64,000 nucleotides of DNA from Devosia sp. Root685 (GCF_001427875.1 NZ_LMHK01000001.1:746871-810870), one strand, 5' to 3'. Shown: positions 9,038-19,270, numbered from the stretch's first letter. A program made the numbers and translations. Notes: generated by a model not told the origin, from the letters alone.

Positions 9038-9667
9038 TCAGGCAGACGCCTCAGGGATAGCGCGCTTTTCGTGGATGGTATCAATCAGACCGAAGGTCTT
9101 GGCTTCTTCGGGGCTGAGGAAGCGATCGCGCTCAAGAGCGTTCTCGATTTCCTCGTAGGTACGGCCCGTGTGCTTCTCATAAATCTGATTAAGACGACGC
9201 TTCAAACCCTCGACTTCCTTGGCATGAATCAGGATGTCGGTGACCTGACCCTGGAAGCCGCCGGAAGGCTGGTGGACCATGACGCGCGAATTCGGCAGCG
9301 AGGTGCGCATGCCCTTTTCGCCGGCTGCGAGAAGCAGCGAACCCATGGATGCAGCCTGGCCCATGACCATGGTGGCCACGGCCGGACGGATGAACTGCAT
9401 AGTGTCGTAAATGGAAAGGCCAGCCGTCACCACGCCGCCGGGCGAGTTGATGTACATGGCGATTTCCTTCTTCGGGTTCTCTGATTCGAGAAACAGAAGC
9501 TGAGCGACGATGAGCGAGGCCATATTGTCCTCGACCACACCGGTCACGAAGATGATGCGCTCGCGCAGCAGGCGCGAATAGATGTCGAAAGCGCGTTCGC
9601 CTCGGTTCGACTGCTCGACCACCATGGGAACGAGCGTGTTCATGTAAAGATCGTGCGGATCCCGCAT
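9038..9667 (-). CDS. clpP: ClpP protease catalytic subunit
   Basis: Tetradecameric serine peptidase working with ClpX and ClpA. The start is set at the ATG at 9667 ([19 protein letters not shown]), preceded by AAGGGG seven bases away; the open frame continues upstream but that part is unlike any ClpP. The resulting 209 residues are the usual length. The catalytic triad is Ser107 (GQAASMGS), His132 (VHQPSGG) and Asp181. The motifs INSPGG and [14 protein letters not shown] are intact. It is probably co-transcribed with clpX. Confidence 0.97.
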   Translation of the reverse strand: MRDPHDLYMNTLVPMVVEQSNRGERAFDIYSRLLRERIIFVTGVVEDNMASLIVAQLLFLESENPKKEIAMYINSPGGVVTAGLSIYDTMQFIRPAVATMVMGQAASMGSLLLAAGEKGMRTSLPNSRVMVHQPSGGFQGQVTDILIHAKEVEGLKRRLNQIYEKHTGRTYEEIENALERDRFLSPEEAKTFGLIDTIHEKRAIPEASA

Positions 9668-9833
9668 ATTTTGCCCCTTGGCCCCCGTCGGCGTCGCGCG
9701 GACGGCAGGCTTAGTTGGTTGGCCTACGTCCCCTGCCCCGAACGCGCACATGGCAAGGCAGAAACGCAGGTGAATTTCGAATCGGCGCGACTGGCCGATT
9801 GCAGCTATGCCGCCTTAACGGGCGGTAAAGGCA

Positions 9834-9865
9834 CAAATAGGCGGCAATGGGGCCAGCTTCAATAG
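9834..9865 (-). promoter_or_regulatory. Possible RpoH promoter of clpP
   Basis: On the minus strand, ATTGAA is followed 17 bases after its TTG by GCCTATTTG. It resembles the heat-shock promoter in front of lon and lies about 165 bases upstream of the clpP ATG. The first position of the -35 box deviates (A for C). Confidence 0.45.
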
Positions 9866-9911
9866 ACCGCCCCCCACGCAATGACACTAAGGTGAATGCC
9901 GCGTTCGGGAA

Positions 9912-10139
9912 TCACGCGAATGAGACGGTAACGCCCTTCTTCTTGAAATAGGCCTGCATGAGCTTGCGGCCCTGACGGTTGGGCTGGGCGAGCTTGGCAG
10001 TCTCGAACACCGCTTCCTTGGCGCCTTCCTTGGCCATGGCAGCCTTGAGCGCTGCAATGTGCAGGTCGATGTCTTCATTGTCGTTCTTGATCGAGGCGTA
10101 GATGGCGTCGATCGCTGCGGAAACGGTGATATCGCTCAC
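9912..10139 (-). CDS. Small conserved-looking hypothetical protein
   Basis: A 75-residue soluble protein, MSDITVSAAIDAIY at the start, mainly helical by composition, rich in Ala, Lys and Asp, with a basic C-terminal half (PNRQGRKLMQAYFKKKG). The codon use is like that of neighbouring real genes and the ATG is in a sensible position. It has no membrane segment, signal peptide or metal motif. I do not recognise a family. It is a single gene between clpP and the YciI-like gene on the same strand. Confidence 0.7.
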   Translation of the reverse strand: MSDITVSAAIDAIYASIKNDNEDIDLHIAALKAAMAKEGAKEAVFETAKLAQPNRQGRKLMQAYFKKKGVTVSFA

Positions 10140-10273
10140 GTGCGGATTTCCTTCGTCGCGTTTGGCGCTCTCAAGACATCATTGGGCCGATCTTGCCAAG
10201 CATTTTCGGCGCGAATTTGATGTGGCAGGGACAGGCGAAGCCCAGCGCCCACCCCTGCCCGTGGTGCAAAACC

Positions 10274-10669
10274 TCATCCAGGCCTGAATTCGGGACGCGG
10301 CTCGCCGGTTTTGCTGTGGCGGTCGTTTTCGTAGAGCGCCCGAATCTGGATGCGGCAATAGGCAGCGATGGGATCATCGGAAAAGAGCATTTTTGCTTCG
10401 TCCATGTCCCTTGCCTCGATCAGCACCACGCCGCCGACAACTTCCTTGGCTTCGGCAAAGGGGCCGTCGGTTTCGGTAAGGCGGACCGGGCGGCGATCGA
10501 TCACCTGTTCGGTGGCGACATCGACTAAAGGGGAGGCGATGAGCAGATGACCGCCGGCGCGTAGTTTCTGATCATGCTCGATGGTCGCGTCGTCGAGGCG
10601 GCGCTTTTCCTCGGGCGAGACTCCGGCGAAAGCGTCGGGGGCGAAATAGAAAAGACAGAGGAATTTCAT
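10274..10669 (-). CDS. YciI/DGPF-domain protein
   Basis: A 131-residue protein of the YCII-related (DGPF) fold, a dimeric alpha+beta barrel. The signature is seen as TDGPFAEAKEVVGGVVLIEA, and the N-terminal MKFLCLFY strand is typical. Members are often found with ECF sigma factors or as stand-alone proteins of unknown biochemical role; here no sigma factor is adjacent. Divergent from the cytochrome P450 gene, with 150 bases between the start codons, so the two may share a control region. Confidence 0.85.
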   Translation of the reverse strand: MKFLCLFYFAPDAFAGVSPEEKRRLDDATIEHDQKLRAGGHLLIASPLVDVATEQVIDRRPVRLTETDGPFAEAKEVVGGVVLIEARDMDEAKMLFSDDPIAAYCRIQIRALYENDRHSKTGEPRPEFRPG

Positions 10670-10819
10670 ATTCGGTCTCCGTGGTTGGACAGGGACGCGA
10701 CGAATGCAGGTTCACAGGCTCGACTATTTTTCTGAGCTTTTTTTCGTGGACCCGCCAGAGGCATTTGCAGAGCCTGTGACACCGCCTAAGGTGGGACAAA
10801 AGAAGCCCTACGGACGACC

Positions 10820-12076
10820 ATGGCCGCTATTATCCAAGTCAAGCCGATCACCGACGTTCCCGACATTCGCCGCGCCAGCGCCGGACCGCGCGACCCGAGG
10901 TTTTTTCAAAACCCTTACACCTTTTATGCCGAGCGGCATGCGAACGGTCCGGCCTTTTTCTGGGAGCAATATGGGCATTGGTGTTTTGCCGGCTTCAAGG
11001 AGGTTTCGGCGCTGTTGCGCGACAAGCGCTTTGGGCGCGAAATCCTGCATGTGGCGACGCGCGAGGAGATCGGCTTACCCGAGCCAAAGCCGCATGTGGC
11101 CGATTTTGACCTGACCGAAAAGCACTCGCTGCTGAACCTCGAGCCGCCGGGCCATACGCGGCTGCGCATGCTGGTCAATCGCGCTTTCGTATCGCGGCAG
11201 GTGGAGCAATTGCGGCCGCGGATTCGACAATTGGCCAACGAGATTATCGACGGGTTCGAGGGCGCGGAGAGCGTTGACCTGATCAAGGCGTTCGCGGCGC
11301 CCCTACCCGCTGTGATCATTGCCGAAATGATCGGCCTGCCGGCCGAGGCGGCGCCGCAATTGCTCAATTGGTCCAACCGCATGGTCACCATGTACATGTA
11401 TGGCGTGACCTATGAGGCCGAGCTCGACGCCAACAAGGCTTCGGCCGATTTCATGACTTATCTGCGCGACGTGATCGCCGAGCGCCGCCGGGTGCCGCGC
11501 GAAGATCTGCTCACCCATATGCTGACGGCCGAACAGGGCGGCGAAAAGCTGAGCGACGACGAGGTCATGTCCACCGCGATCCTGCTGCTCAATGCCGGGC
11601 ATGAGGCGACGGTGCATACGACCGGCAATGGGGTGAAATCGATTCTCGAAAGCGGGCTCGATCCCCAAACGCTGTTTGCGACGCCCGAACAGGCTGCGGC
11701 GACCGTTGAAGAGTGTTTGCGCTTCGATGCGCCGCTGCATCTTTTTACGCGCTATGCACTGATGGATATGGAGGTCGAGGGCATTTCGCTGCGCAAGGGC
11801 GATGTCGTCGGCTTGATGCTGGGGGCGGCCAATCGCGATCCCAGCCGATTTGCCGATGCCGGACGGTTTGATCCGTTCAGGACCGATAGCGCCAATGTCA
11901 GCTTTGGCGCGGGCATTCATTTCTGCATCGGCGCGCCGCTGGCGCGGATCGAATTGCAGGAGGCCATGTCGGTGCTGTTCCAGCGGCTGCCGAAGCTACG
12001 CCTCGCCGAGCAGCCGCTTTACAATGATGTGTTCCACTTCCATGGGCTAGAAAAGCTCATGGTACGCTGGGACTAG
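10820..12076 (+). CDS. Cytochrome P450
   Basis: A soluble bacterial haem monooxygenase of 418 residues. The I-helix oxygen-activation motif is AGHEAT, the K-helix ExxR appears in EECLRFDAP, and the haem-binding loop FGAGIHFCIGAPLAR carries the axial Cys369. The N-terminus has no membrane anchor. Such enzymes need a ferredoxin and reductase; none is encoded nearby. Substrate cannot be assigned. It is single, divergent from the YciI-like gene and convergent with nnr. Confidence 0.95.
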   Translation: MAAIIQVKPITDVPDIRRASAGPRDPRFFQNPYTFYAERHANGPAFFWEQYGHWCFAGFKEVSALLRDKRFGREILHVATREEIGLPEPKPHVADFDLTEKHSLLNLEPPGHTRLRMLVNRAFVSRQVEQLRPRIRQLANEIIDGFEGAESVDLIKAFAAPLPAVIIAEMIGLPAEAAPQLLNWSNRMVTMYMYGVTYEAELDANKASADFMTYLRDVIAERRRVPREDLLTHMLTAEQGGEKLSDDEVMSTAILLLNAGHEATVHTTGNGVKSILESGLDPQTLFATPEQAAATVEECLRFDAPLHLFTRYALMDMEVEGISLRKGDVVGLMLGAANRDPSRFADAGRFDPFRTDSANVSFGAGIHFCIGAPLARIELQEAMSVLFQRLPKLRLAEQPLYNDVFHFHGLEKLMVRWD

Positions 12077-12293
12077 GACCAACCGACATTCAGCTGATGC
12101 TGGTCTGCAAATGGCAGTTTTCTGCGCTCCCGGTGCTCACGTACCCAAACGTACGTTCCGCCATAGCCCTGCGAGCGTAGCTCTCCGGGCGTTCTTCGCG
12201 GCAAAGGTCCACTGGACCTTTGCCAAGGCGCTCATCACTTCTCGAGAACCGCCATTTTCGCCTCAGCCTGAGCTGAATGGCGATCAGTCCTAA
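12074..12293. repeat. 220-bp imperfect inverted-repeat element between convergent genes
   Basis: The whole space between the P450 and nnr 3' ends behaves as one element. From each end inward the sequence reads TAGGAC, then CATTCAGCT, then AATGGC-GTT, so about 45 bp at the left is matched in inverted orientation at the right; both gene stop codons (TAG) form its edges. Inside are a perfect hairpin at 12200-12224 (12-bp arms, GGCAAAGGTCCA) and a CGTAC/GTACG pair. No coding potential. It could be a bidirectional terminator, a structured RNA or a decayed non-autonomous element. Confidence 0.6.
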
Positions 12294-13759
12294 AGCGCCG
12301 CCAAGACGCCGGGCAGGAGTGGTGGAATATCTTCGCTGATCATGCCCGGTCCGCCGAAGCGATTGGCGGCTTCGGCGTGGAGCCAGGCGCCGGCACAGGC
12401 GGCGTCAAAGCCGCTCATGCCCTGGGCCAGGAGGCCCCCGATGATGCCGGCGAGCACATCGCCGGATCCGGCAGTGCCGAGCCAGTTGGGGGCATTGGCA
12501 TTGATCGCGGCGCGGCCATCAGGCGCGGCGATGACGGTGTCGCTGCCCTTGAGCAGGATAATGGCACCAGAATGCTGGGCGGCGGCGCGGGCGCGTTCGA
12601 GCTTGCCGCCGGGCACATTGCCGAAAAGGCGCAGGAATTCGCCCTCGTGGGGGGTGAGCACGACGGGCCGATCGGCATTGGCCTTGATGGCAGCGAAGAG
12701 GGTTTCGCTCTCGCTGGCAAAACTCGTGATGCCGTCGGCGTCGAGCACGGTGGCAGCGCCGGAGGCAAGCGTCGCCAGCACCTTGTCTCGCGTCGCCTGG
12801 CCGATGCCGGCGGCGGGGCCGAGGACGACGGAATTCACCCGCTTGTCGCCGAGAAGATCGGTGAGTTCGCCGGCATTTTCGGCTGGCTTGAGCATGATGG
12901 CTGTTACGTGAGCAGCGTGAACGCGTAACGCCGATGTTTCGCCTGCGAGGGATACGACCCCTGCCCCGACGCGAAAGGCGCCGTGTGCGGCGAGGCGGGC
13001 GCCGCCGGTTTCAAACTCGCTGCCGGAGACGACGATGACGTGGCCACGATCATATTTGTGGCCGTCGGCCATGGACTGGGGCATGGCCCAGAGCTCGCGC
13101 GTGTTCTGCCAGGCTTTTGGGCTGATGCGGTCGAGAACCGAGTCCGGAATGCCGATATCGGCAAGAACCACTTCGCCGCAATGCTGGCGGCCGGGCAACA
13201 GTACATGGCCGGGTTTCAGCCGGAAAAAGGTGATGGTCATATCGGCGATCATGGCGATGCCACGCACGGCACCGCTGGCGCCGTCGATGCCGCTGGGCAC
13301 ATCGACGCTGACGACCGGAAGGGTCGAATTGTTGACCGTGGTGATGATGTCGGCGATGGCGCCCTCGACATCACGATCAAGCCCGGCGCCGAGAATGGCA
13401 TCGACGACAAGATCGGCGTCCTCGATGTCCTTTTTGTTCGGCGCATCGATGCGGCCGGTCCATTGTTCGGCGGCCACGAGCGCATCACCGCGGAGGGCCT
13501 CGCGTTCGCCGAGAAGCCGCACCTGCACCGGCCAGCCGCGCTGCTGCAACAGGCGGGCGACGATGAATCCATCGCCACCATTGTTGCCCGTACCACAAAG
13601 GACGAGCACGGAGCGCTGGTAGTAGCGCTCGATAATGGCCTCGGCCACCGCTTTGCCGGCGGCCTCCATCAGGCGGAAGGACCGGACGCCGCCCTCAATG
13701 GCGAAACGATCGGCCAGGGCCATTTCCTGAGGCGTGAGAAGGGCATCGGTATGGGCCAT
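12290..13759 (-). CDS. nnr: Bifunctional NAD(P)H-hydrate epimerase / ADP-dependent dehydratase
   Basis: Repairs damaged NADHX and NADPHX: the N-terminal YjeF_N domain epimerises the hydrates and the C-terminal ribokinase-like domain dehydrates the S form using ADP. In the 489-residue protein the N-domain has [16 protein letters not shown], and the C-domain ends with the nucleotide/Mg motif [17 protein letters not shown]. The start at 13759 is selected from GAGG six bases upstream and the family-like [13 protein letters not shown]; the frame extends 49 codons further without similarity. In many Hyphomicrobiales this gene neighbours glnB-glnA; here three kilobases with an ADA-like gene and a MerR gene separate them. 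Confidence 0.95.
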   Translation of the reverse strand: MAHTDALLTPQEMALADRFAIEGGVRSFRLMEAAGKAVAEAIIERYYQRSVLVLCGTGNNGGDGFIVARLLQQRGWPVQVRLLGEREALRGDALVAAEQWTGRIDAPNKKDIEDADLVVDAILGAGLDRDVEGAIADIITTVNNSTLPVVSVDVPSGIDGASGAVRGIAMIADMTITFFRLKPGHVLLPGRQHCGEVVLADIGIPDSVLDRISPKAWQNTRELWAMPQSMADGHKYDRGHVIVVSGSEFETGGARLAAHGAFRVGAGVVSLAGETSALRVHAAHVTAIMLKPAENAGELTDLLGDKRVNSVVLGPAAGIGQATRDKVLATLASGAATVLDADGITSFASESETLFAAIKANADRPVVLTPHEGEFLRLFGNVPGGKLERARAAAQHSGAIILLKGSDTVIAAPDGRAAINANAPNWLGTAGSGDVLAGIIGGLLAQGMSGFDAACAGAWLHAEAANRFGGPGMISEDIPPLLPGVLAAL

Positions 13760-14123
13760 GAGTGCCTCGCTGCGAGTCAGTGCTCTTTGTCTTTTAGCCG
13801 GTTGGACCGAAAATTGGACAAAGAAACGGCGCGGCGCGCGAATAGACGACGAAAAACGCCGCCCGGCCTTTTGGGCCTCACGGAGACACGAGTAACGGGC
13901 GGCCATTGATTCTTCCGAACTATTGTAGAGCGAACCAAAGGCCGCCCGTCACGGATCCGGAGTTTGTGGCGGGTCCGGTTCAGGCGCTACCGCCCGGCCC
14001 TGCGTAGGGGCCGCGTGACTGGCGGAATGGGGAGATAATCGCATGAGATCTTGGGGGCGGGGATAAGATGGATAAGCGGTGTAGATTTGGTGTGGCCGTT
14101 GGCCGAAATGAGGCGCAAGGCCT
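13760..14123. other. Intergenic region with a 10-bp inverted repeat
   Basis: 364 bases between nnr and the adenosine-deaminase-like gene. ACGGGCGGCC at 13895-13904 is repeated in inverted orientation at 13940-13949 with a 35-base spacer. It should hold the nnr promoter. No plausible gene or clear terminator is visible. Confidence 0.5.
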
Positions 14124-15074
14124 TCATCGCGCGACGACCGGATCCGTCAAGCCATTCAGCCTGATCTGGTTCAACTCGGCGACGGAGAAGACGCCGGCCT
14201 TGTAGAGCCGGATGTATTCCTCGGACACACTGGAGCCAAACACGAGGACGTCATCGGTGTTGACCGTGACGATGACGCCGGCGTCGTAAAGTGCCCTAAT
14301 TGGATGGTTCGCGATGCTATCGACCCGGCCAAGCATGACGTTGGACGTCGGACAGATGTTGAGCCGAATTTGATGGTCCGCGAGGAAGCGCATGACCGCG
14401 GGCGATTCCGCTGCTGCAATGCCATGCTGCACTTCATCGAGCCCCAATTCTTCGACCGCCTGCCAAACGTCGTCCGCGGTTCCCCATTCTCCCACATGAG
14501 CCTTGAGCCGAAGGCCTTTTGCGAGGGCCGCTCTATAGATGGGCTTGAACACACCGATGGGTTGAGCCAGTTCGTCTGCATAGAGGTCGATACTTCGATA
14601 GGAGCCTGCCTCCAGCAACGGCTCAGTCCAACTTATGAGGGCGTCGATCGGGCAATGCCGAGATAGTCCCAGTTGGGCGATCCATTCGATTTCAGGTGCC
14701 ACGCGCTCGTGGATTTCCCGCATGGCCTCCGTGAGTGCCAGGGCGTCCCCATTCCAAAGGGTCAGTGCCCAAACATCTTCCCCGGCTTCAAGGCGCGTAA
14801 CGCCGTCATCTTTGGCCTGCACGAATGTTGCTTCGAGGGCCAGCATTCGTCCGGCGGCGCCAGGAAAGGCCTCGCCGATCCGATTGGCACTTACCCATTC
14901 GTGCATCTCGTCCATGGAGGCCAAAACGCGATCGAGCGGAACAACGTCGATGCCCGTCCTCTCACGGACAAAGCTGCGGCTTCCACCGAGGGTTGCATGC
15001 GTATGAAGTTCGCTTTTGGGACACGCAATGAGAGCTTCGCGGTCGTGATTGGCGAGTGCGGCTTCAAATGTCAT
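14124..15074 (-). CDS. Adenosine-deaminase-like hydrolase
   Basis: A 316-residue zinc hydrolase of the adenosine/AMP deaminase superfamily. Metal and catalytic positions are visible in order: ELHTHA (first two His), KAHVGE (third His and catalytic Glu), VQHGI, where adenosine deaminases have GHG, and NTDDVLVFG (Asp pair). The start at 15074 follows GGGGA by six bases; the frame extends upstream but looks non-coding. Substrate could be adenosine, adenine, a modified purine or another amine; the unusual QHG argues against assuming adenosine. It is divergent from the MerR gene at 15368, which probably controls it. Confidence 0.85.
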   Translation of the reverse strand: MTFEAALANHDREALIACPKSELHTHATLGGSRSFVRERTGIDVVPLDRVLASMDEMHEWVSANRIGEAFPGAAGRMLALEATFVQAKDDGVTRLEAGEDVWALTLWNGDALALTEAMREIHERVAPEIEWIAQLGLSRHCPIDALISWTEPLLEAGSYRSIDLYADELAQPIGVFKPIYRAALAKGLRLKAHVGEWGTADDVWQAVEELGLDEVQHGIAAAESPAVMRFLADHQIRLNICPTSNVMLGRVDSIANHPIRALYDAGVIVTVNTDDVLVFGSSVSEEYIRLYKAGVFSVAELNQIRLNGLTDPVVAR

Positions 15075-15325
15075 GACTGTCCCCGCTGGTATGCCGGGCG
15101 AGAACAGCATCGCGGTCGCCGACAAGTCAATGACTGCTTCTTGGGATGGCCCAAGTCCGGGGCAAGCAACCGCATCGGGCGTAGTGCTGCTGCGAGGACG
15201 CATGACTATGGCAGTTCTCGACCCCATTGCGGTCGCTTCGCTGCTCTGATGTTTCGCCCCATTAGCCGCCGTGGCGTCATTCAGAATTATATCTCACGCT
15301 AAGGCCAAAATTACCCTTGAGCCGA

Positions 15326-15343
15326 ACCTTAGGTCATACCTTA
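15326..15343 (+). promoter_or_regulatory. Possible MerR operator in the divergent promoter
   Basis: Between the ADA-like and merR start codons stands ACCTTAGGT, a palindrome around a central T, followed by a second ACCTTA 12 bases after the first. MerR proteins bind dyads in promoters with long spacers; this is the only such dyad noticed close to the merR start. Confidence 0.35.
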
Positions 15344-15367
15344 CAACGACCAGGAAGGGAGTTTGAG

Positions 15368-16450
15368 ATGGATGAGCGTCGTTCAGAAATTCGACTGACA
15401 GCATCTGAATGCGCTCGGCGCACGGGCTTGAGTGTCCGGACCCTGCGCATTTACGAACGACATGGCCTGATCAGTCCGCCCCGCACCGGGAAGGACTGGC
15501 GTGTCTACGGTGCTAACGAGCTGGCACGGCTCAACGAAATACTGGCTTTGAAAGCGCTTGGCCTCAGCCTGTCGCGTATCGCCGACCTTCTAGATGGAAA
15601 GTCAACGGACCTGGGACGGACGCTCGCCATTCAACGGGAAGCTTTAGAAGGCGTTCTTAAACGGGCACATCGCGGCCTCGCGATGATTGGAGCGCTTCAA
15701 GACAAGCTTGCCGGGGGCGCGCCCCTCACGCTCATAGATCTCACGAACCTGGCGAAGGAGAGTAGTATGGTAGAACCCACCGAAGACGCGGTAGCTTGGC
15801 GGCGATATGAACAGAACCGACCGCGCACCGAAGTGCCGGTCGATCACTCCGTCTACGAAGATTACGCCGGCTGCTATCAGCTGAAGGACGGCCCATATTA
15901 CATCGTCACCGCTAAAGATGGACGACTTTTTACTAGGGTGGTGGGTCAATCGGACATCGAGATATTCCCAGAAAGCGAGACTGAGTTTTTCATGAAGGCG
16001 CTGCCTGTACAGGTGACCTTCGCTCGCGACGCGGATGGTTTGGTCAATAGCCTCACACACCACCAAAACGGCGTAGAAATCCCAGCTGGTCGGGTTGATC
16101 CCCAAACCGCCAGGGGAGCCGAAGAGGAACTTCTTGCCCGCATCCATGACAAGGTTCCCTTTGCAAACAGCAAGGCCATTATCCAGCGCATTGTTGCCGA
16201 GCATGTTCGAGGTGAACCGGACTATGACGGCATGGCCCCGGCCCTGGCCGCGCTTGCCCGTCAACAAAGCGAGATCGTTCTGGCTGAACTGGCAAGAGCG
16301 GGCGACCTGATCGACATATCCTTCAAGGGCGTCTCACAGGCCGGTTGGGACGTCTATGAAGTTTGTTTCACCAACACCAATATGGAGTGGAGCTTCTTTC
16401 TAGGGGCTGACGGCAAAGTTGAAGGGCTCTTTTTCAGACCGACTCCGTAA
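15368..16450 (+). CDS. MerR regulator with fused DUF3471-like and DUF3887-like domains
   Basis: The first 75 residues form a MerR winged helix (LTASECARRTGLSVRTLRIYERHGL, then a dimer helix), placing this in the transcription factor family that twists spaced promoters. The remaining part is not a usual MerR effector domain: residues about 145-240 (VYEDYAGCYQLKDGPYYIVT to LTHHQNGVEIPAGRVD) resemble DUF3471, the beta-barrel found behind serine beta-lactamase-like hydrolases, and the last 100 residues (LAALARQQSEIVL to GKVEGLFFRP) resemble DUF3887. At 360 residues it is more than twice the size of a simple MerR. The start follows AGGAAGGGAG. It probably senses a ligand with the C-terminal part and controls the divergent ADA-like gene. 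Confidence 0.85.
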   Translation: MDERRSEIRLTASECARRTGLSVRTLRIYERHGLISPPRTGKDWRVYGANELARLNEILALKALGLSLSRIADLLDGKSTDLGRTLAIQREALEGVLKRAHRGLAMIGALQDKLAGGAPLTLIDLTNLAKESSMVEPTEDAVAWRRYEQNRPRTEVPVDHSVYEDYAGCYQLKDGPYYIVTAKDGRLFTRVVGQSDIEIFPESETEFFMKALPVQVTFARDADGLVNSLTHHQNGVEIPAGRVDPQTARGAEEELLARIHDKVPFANSKAIIQRIVAEHVRGEPDYDGMAPALAALARQQSEIVLAELARAGDLIDISFKGVSQAGWDVYEVCFTNTNMEWSFFLGADGKVEGLFFRPTP

Positions 16451-16563
16451 CAGCTATGAGCTGCAAGGTAGTCGTTATCGCCTGCGGGACGCCGAGGTTG
16501 CCGTAGGGTGCGGCGCGCGGGAGCCGGCTCGTCGCATTTCGGATGTTACCAGCACCGCAAATA

Positions 16564-16587
16564 AAAAGGGCCCCGGAGGGCCCTTTT
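16564..16587. terminator. Bidirectional terminator, merR/glnA
   Basis: AAAAGGGCCC and GGGCCCTTTT around a CGGA loop, followed by CTTTTC. It lies between the convergent merR and glnA genes, 20 bases past the glnA stop codon. Confidence 0.8.
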
Positions 16588-16606
16588 CTTTTCGCTCCTC
16601 AGGCGC

Positions 16607-18016
16607 TTAGGCCGAGTAGTACATTTCGTATTCGACCGGATGCGGGGTCATTTCGACGCGGAGGACTTCCTGCATCTTCAGTTCGATGTAGGCATCGATG
16701 AAATCGTCGTCCATGACGCCGCCGACCTTGAGGAAGTCGCGGTTCTTGTCGAGGTTTTCCAGCGCTTCGCGGAGCGAGCCGGAAACGGTCGGGATTTCCT
16801 TGAGTTCGTCCTTGGGCAGCTCATAGAGATCCTTGTCCATCGGCTCGCCGGGGTGGATCTTGTTCTTGATGCCGTCGAGGCCGGCCATCAGCAGCGCGGT
16901 GTAGGCCAGGTACGGGTTGGCCAGCGGATCGGGGAAGCGAACTTCGACGCGCTTCGCCTTGGGGGACTGGCCGAAGGGGATACGGCAGGAAGCCGAACGG
17001 TTACGGGCCGAATAGGCCAGGAGAACCGGAGCTTCGAAACCGGGCACCAGACGCTTGTAGGAGTTGGTGGTCGGGTTGGTGAAGGCGTTGATCGCCTTGG
17101 CATGCTTGATGACGCCGCCGATGTACCAGAGGCATTCCATCGAGAGGCCAGCATACTGGTCACCAGCGAAGAGCGGCTTGCCGTCCTTCCAGATCGACAT
17201 GTGGCAGTGCATGCCCGAGCCATTGTCGCCATAGACGGGCTTGGGCAGGAAGGTTGCGGTCTTGCCATAGGCATTGGCAACCTGCTGGACGGCATACTTG
17301 TAGATCAGCACGTCGTCGGCCGAGGCGATCATCTGCTTGTACTTGAGGCCAAGCTCGTGCTGGGCGGAAGCCACTTCGTGGTGGTGCTTCTCGATGATGA
17401 CGCCCATCTGGCCCATGGCTTCGAGCATTTCGCCGCGCATGTCCTGCGCGCTATCAAGCGGAGGAACCGGGAAGTAGCCCTTCTTGATGCCGATGTGGTG
17501 ACCATTGTTGCCGGATTCGTAGTCGGCATCGTTGTTGGTCGGGAGTTCGGAAGAATCGACCTGGAAACCGACCTTGTAGGTGGTGGTCGAGTACTTCACG
17601 TCGTCGAAAATGAAGAATTCGGGCTCGGGACCGAAGACGACGGTGTCGCCGACACCGGTCGACTTGACGAGCGCTTCAGCCTTCTTGGCGATCGAACGGG
17701 GATCGCGGTTGTAGGGCTGGTAGGTTGCCGGCTCGAGAATGTCGCAGTTGATGGCGAGGGTCGAGGCGGCGAAGAACGGGTCGATATAGGCCGAGTTCGG
17801 ATCGGGCATCAGCACCATGTCGGACTCGTTGATGGCCTTCCAGCCAGCAATCGAGGAACCGTCGAACATCACGCCATCTTCAAACATATCGGCGTCGACG
17901 ACGGACGCATCCATCGTGACGTGCTGCAGCTTGCCGCGCAGGTCGGTGAAACGCACGTCGAGATACTTGATGTTCTCGTCTTTCATGCGCTGGATAATGT
18001 CTGCTCCGGTAGTCAT
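16607..18016 (-). CDS. glnA: Glutamine synthetase type I
   Basis: Makes glutamine from glutamate, ammonia and ATP; a cytosolic dodecamer. The 469-residue protein has the GSI-beta length. [12 protein letters not shown] and the ATP-binding KPLFAGDQ region are intact, and Tyr398 in DKDLYELP is the adenylylation site used by GlnE. It lies 53 bases downstream of glnB on the same strand, the usual alphaproteobacterial glnBA operon, whose activity is tuned by PII and nitrogen status. Confidence 0.98.
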   Translation of the reverse strand: MTTGADIIQRMKDENIKYLDVRFTDLRGKLQHVTMDASVVDADMFEDGVMFDGSSIAGWKAINESDMVLMPDPNSAYIDPFFAASTLAINCDILEPATYQPYNRDPRSIAKKAEALVKSTGVGDTVVFGPEPEFFIFDDVKYSTTTYKVGFQVDSSELPTNNDADYESGNNGHHIGIKKGYFPVPPLDSAQDMRGEMLEAMGQMGVIIEKHHHEVASAQHELGLKYKQMIASADDVLIYKYAVQQVANAYGKTATFLPKPVYGDNGSGMHCHMSIWKDGKPLFAGDQYAGLSMECLWYIGGVIKHAKAINAFTNPTTNSYKRLVPGFEAPVLLAYSARNRSASCRIPFGQSPKAKRVEVRFPDPLANPYLAYTALLMAGLDGIKNKIHPGEPMDKDLYELPKDELKEIPTVSGSLREALENLDKNRDFLKVGGVMDDDFIDAYIELKMQEVLRVEMTPHPVEYEMYYSA

Positions 18017-18069
18017 CAGGTCTTCCCCTGTAAACGAACTGCTTTGTTGCTGGATTTATGGCGCGACGC

Positions 18070-18639
<570 letters not shown>

Positions 18640-18771
18640 TCACCATATGCTCGCGGTCAGGCGCGACCGATGCGGCGGCGCGACATTTAGCCCGCTGCGA
18701 GCATATCGCCGGTACGCATGCCTGCCTGTCATTTCCGATCCGGATTTGCTATCGCGCTCCGGCGAAGGAGC

Positions 18772-19131
18772 ATGTTGACCAAAATGACACCACTGGAATG
18801 CGTCGAGCTGCAACTGGCCGCTTACAATGAGAGAAATCTCGACCTTTTCCTGACGGCCTTTGCCGAGACGGTCCGTTGCTATCGCCTGCCCGATATGGCC
18901 CTGACCATCGATGGCAAGGCAGCAATGAGCGAGTTCTACGCCACGAACCGCTTCGTGCATGAGGGACTGCACGCAAAGGTGCTGAATCGCATGGTGATCG
19001 GCAACAAGGTCATCGACCACGAACTGATCCATGGCCTCGGGCCGGAGCCGGTGGAAACATCGGTGATTTTCGTCGTCGAAGACGGCCTTATCGCCCAGGT
19101 GTTCTTCCTGCCGGCAAAATCGGCCAACTAA
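18772..19131 (+). CDS. SnoaL-like / NTF2-fold protein
   Basis: About 115-119 residues with the cone-shaped NTF2-like fold used by steroid isomerases, SnoaL cyclases and many small binding proteins. The start of the family domain is visible as ECVELQLAAYNERNLDLFLTAFAETVRCY, followed by the IDGKAAMSEFY turn. The start is uncertain: AAGGAG ends at 18770, so the ATG at 18772 is too near; TTG 18775 or ATG 18784 are alternatives in the same frame. No substrate is suggested by the neighbours (glnB, tRNA-Leu). Confidence 0.75.
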   Translation: MLTKMTPLECVELQLAAYNERNLDLFLTAFAETVRCYRLPDMALTIDGKAAMSEFYATNRFVHEGLHAKVLNRMVIGNKVIDHELIHGLGPEPVETSVIFVVEDGLIAQVFFLPAKSAN

Positions 19132-19270
19132 GGCGGGCGCCGGTCGACCAGCGCCGATTTCGCGGATCTTCGCTCCACATCAGGCGGACCCGTGGGAGAC
19201 ATGCGTTAGGCTTTGACTGCCCTCGACACTTCATATAGATGCAACGCCAACCCGGCCGACGGGGACCCTT

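Noticed and set aside
9668-9751. N-terminal extension of ClpP
   Set aside because: In frame but unlike ClpP; a good AAGGGG site is placed for the ATG at 9667.
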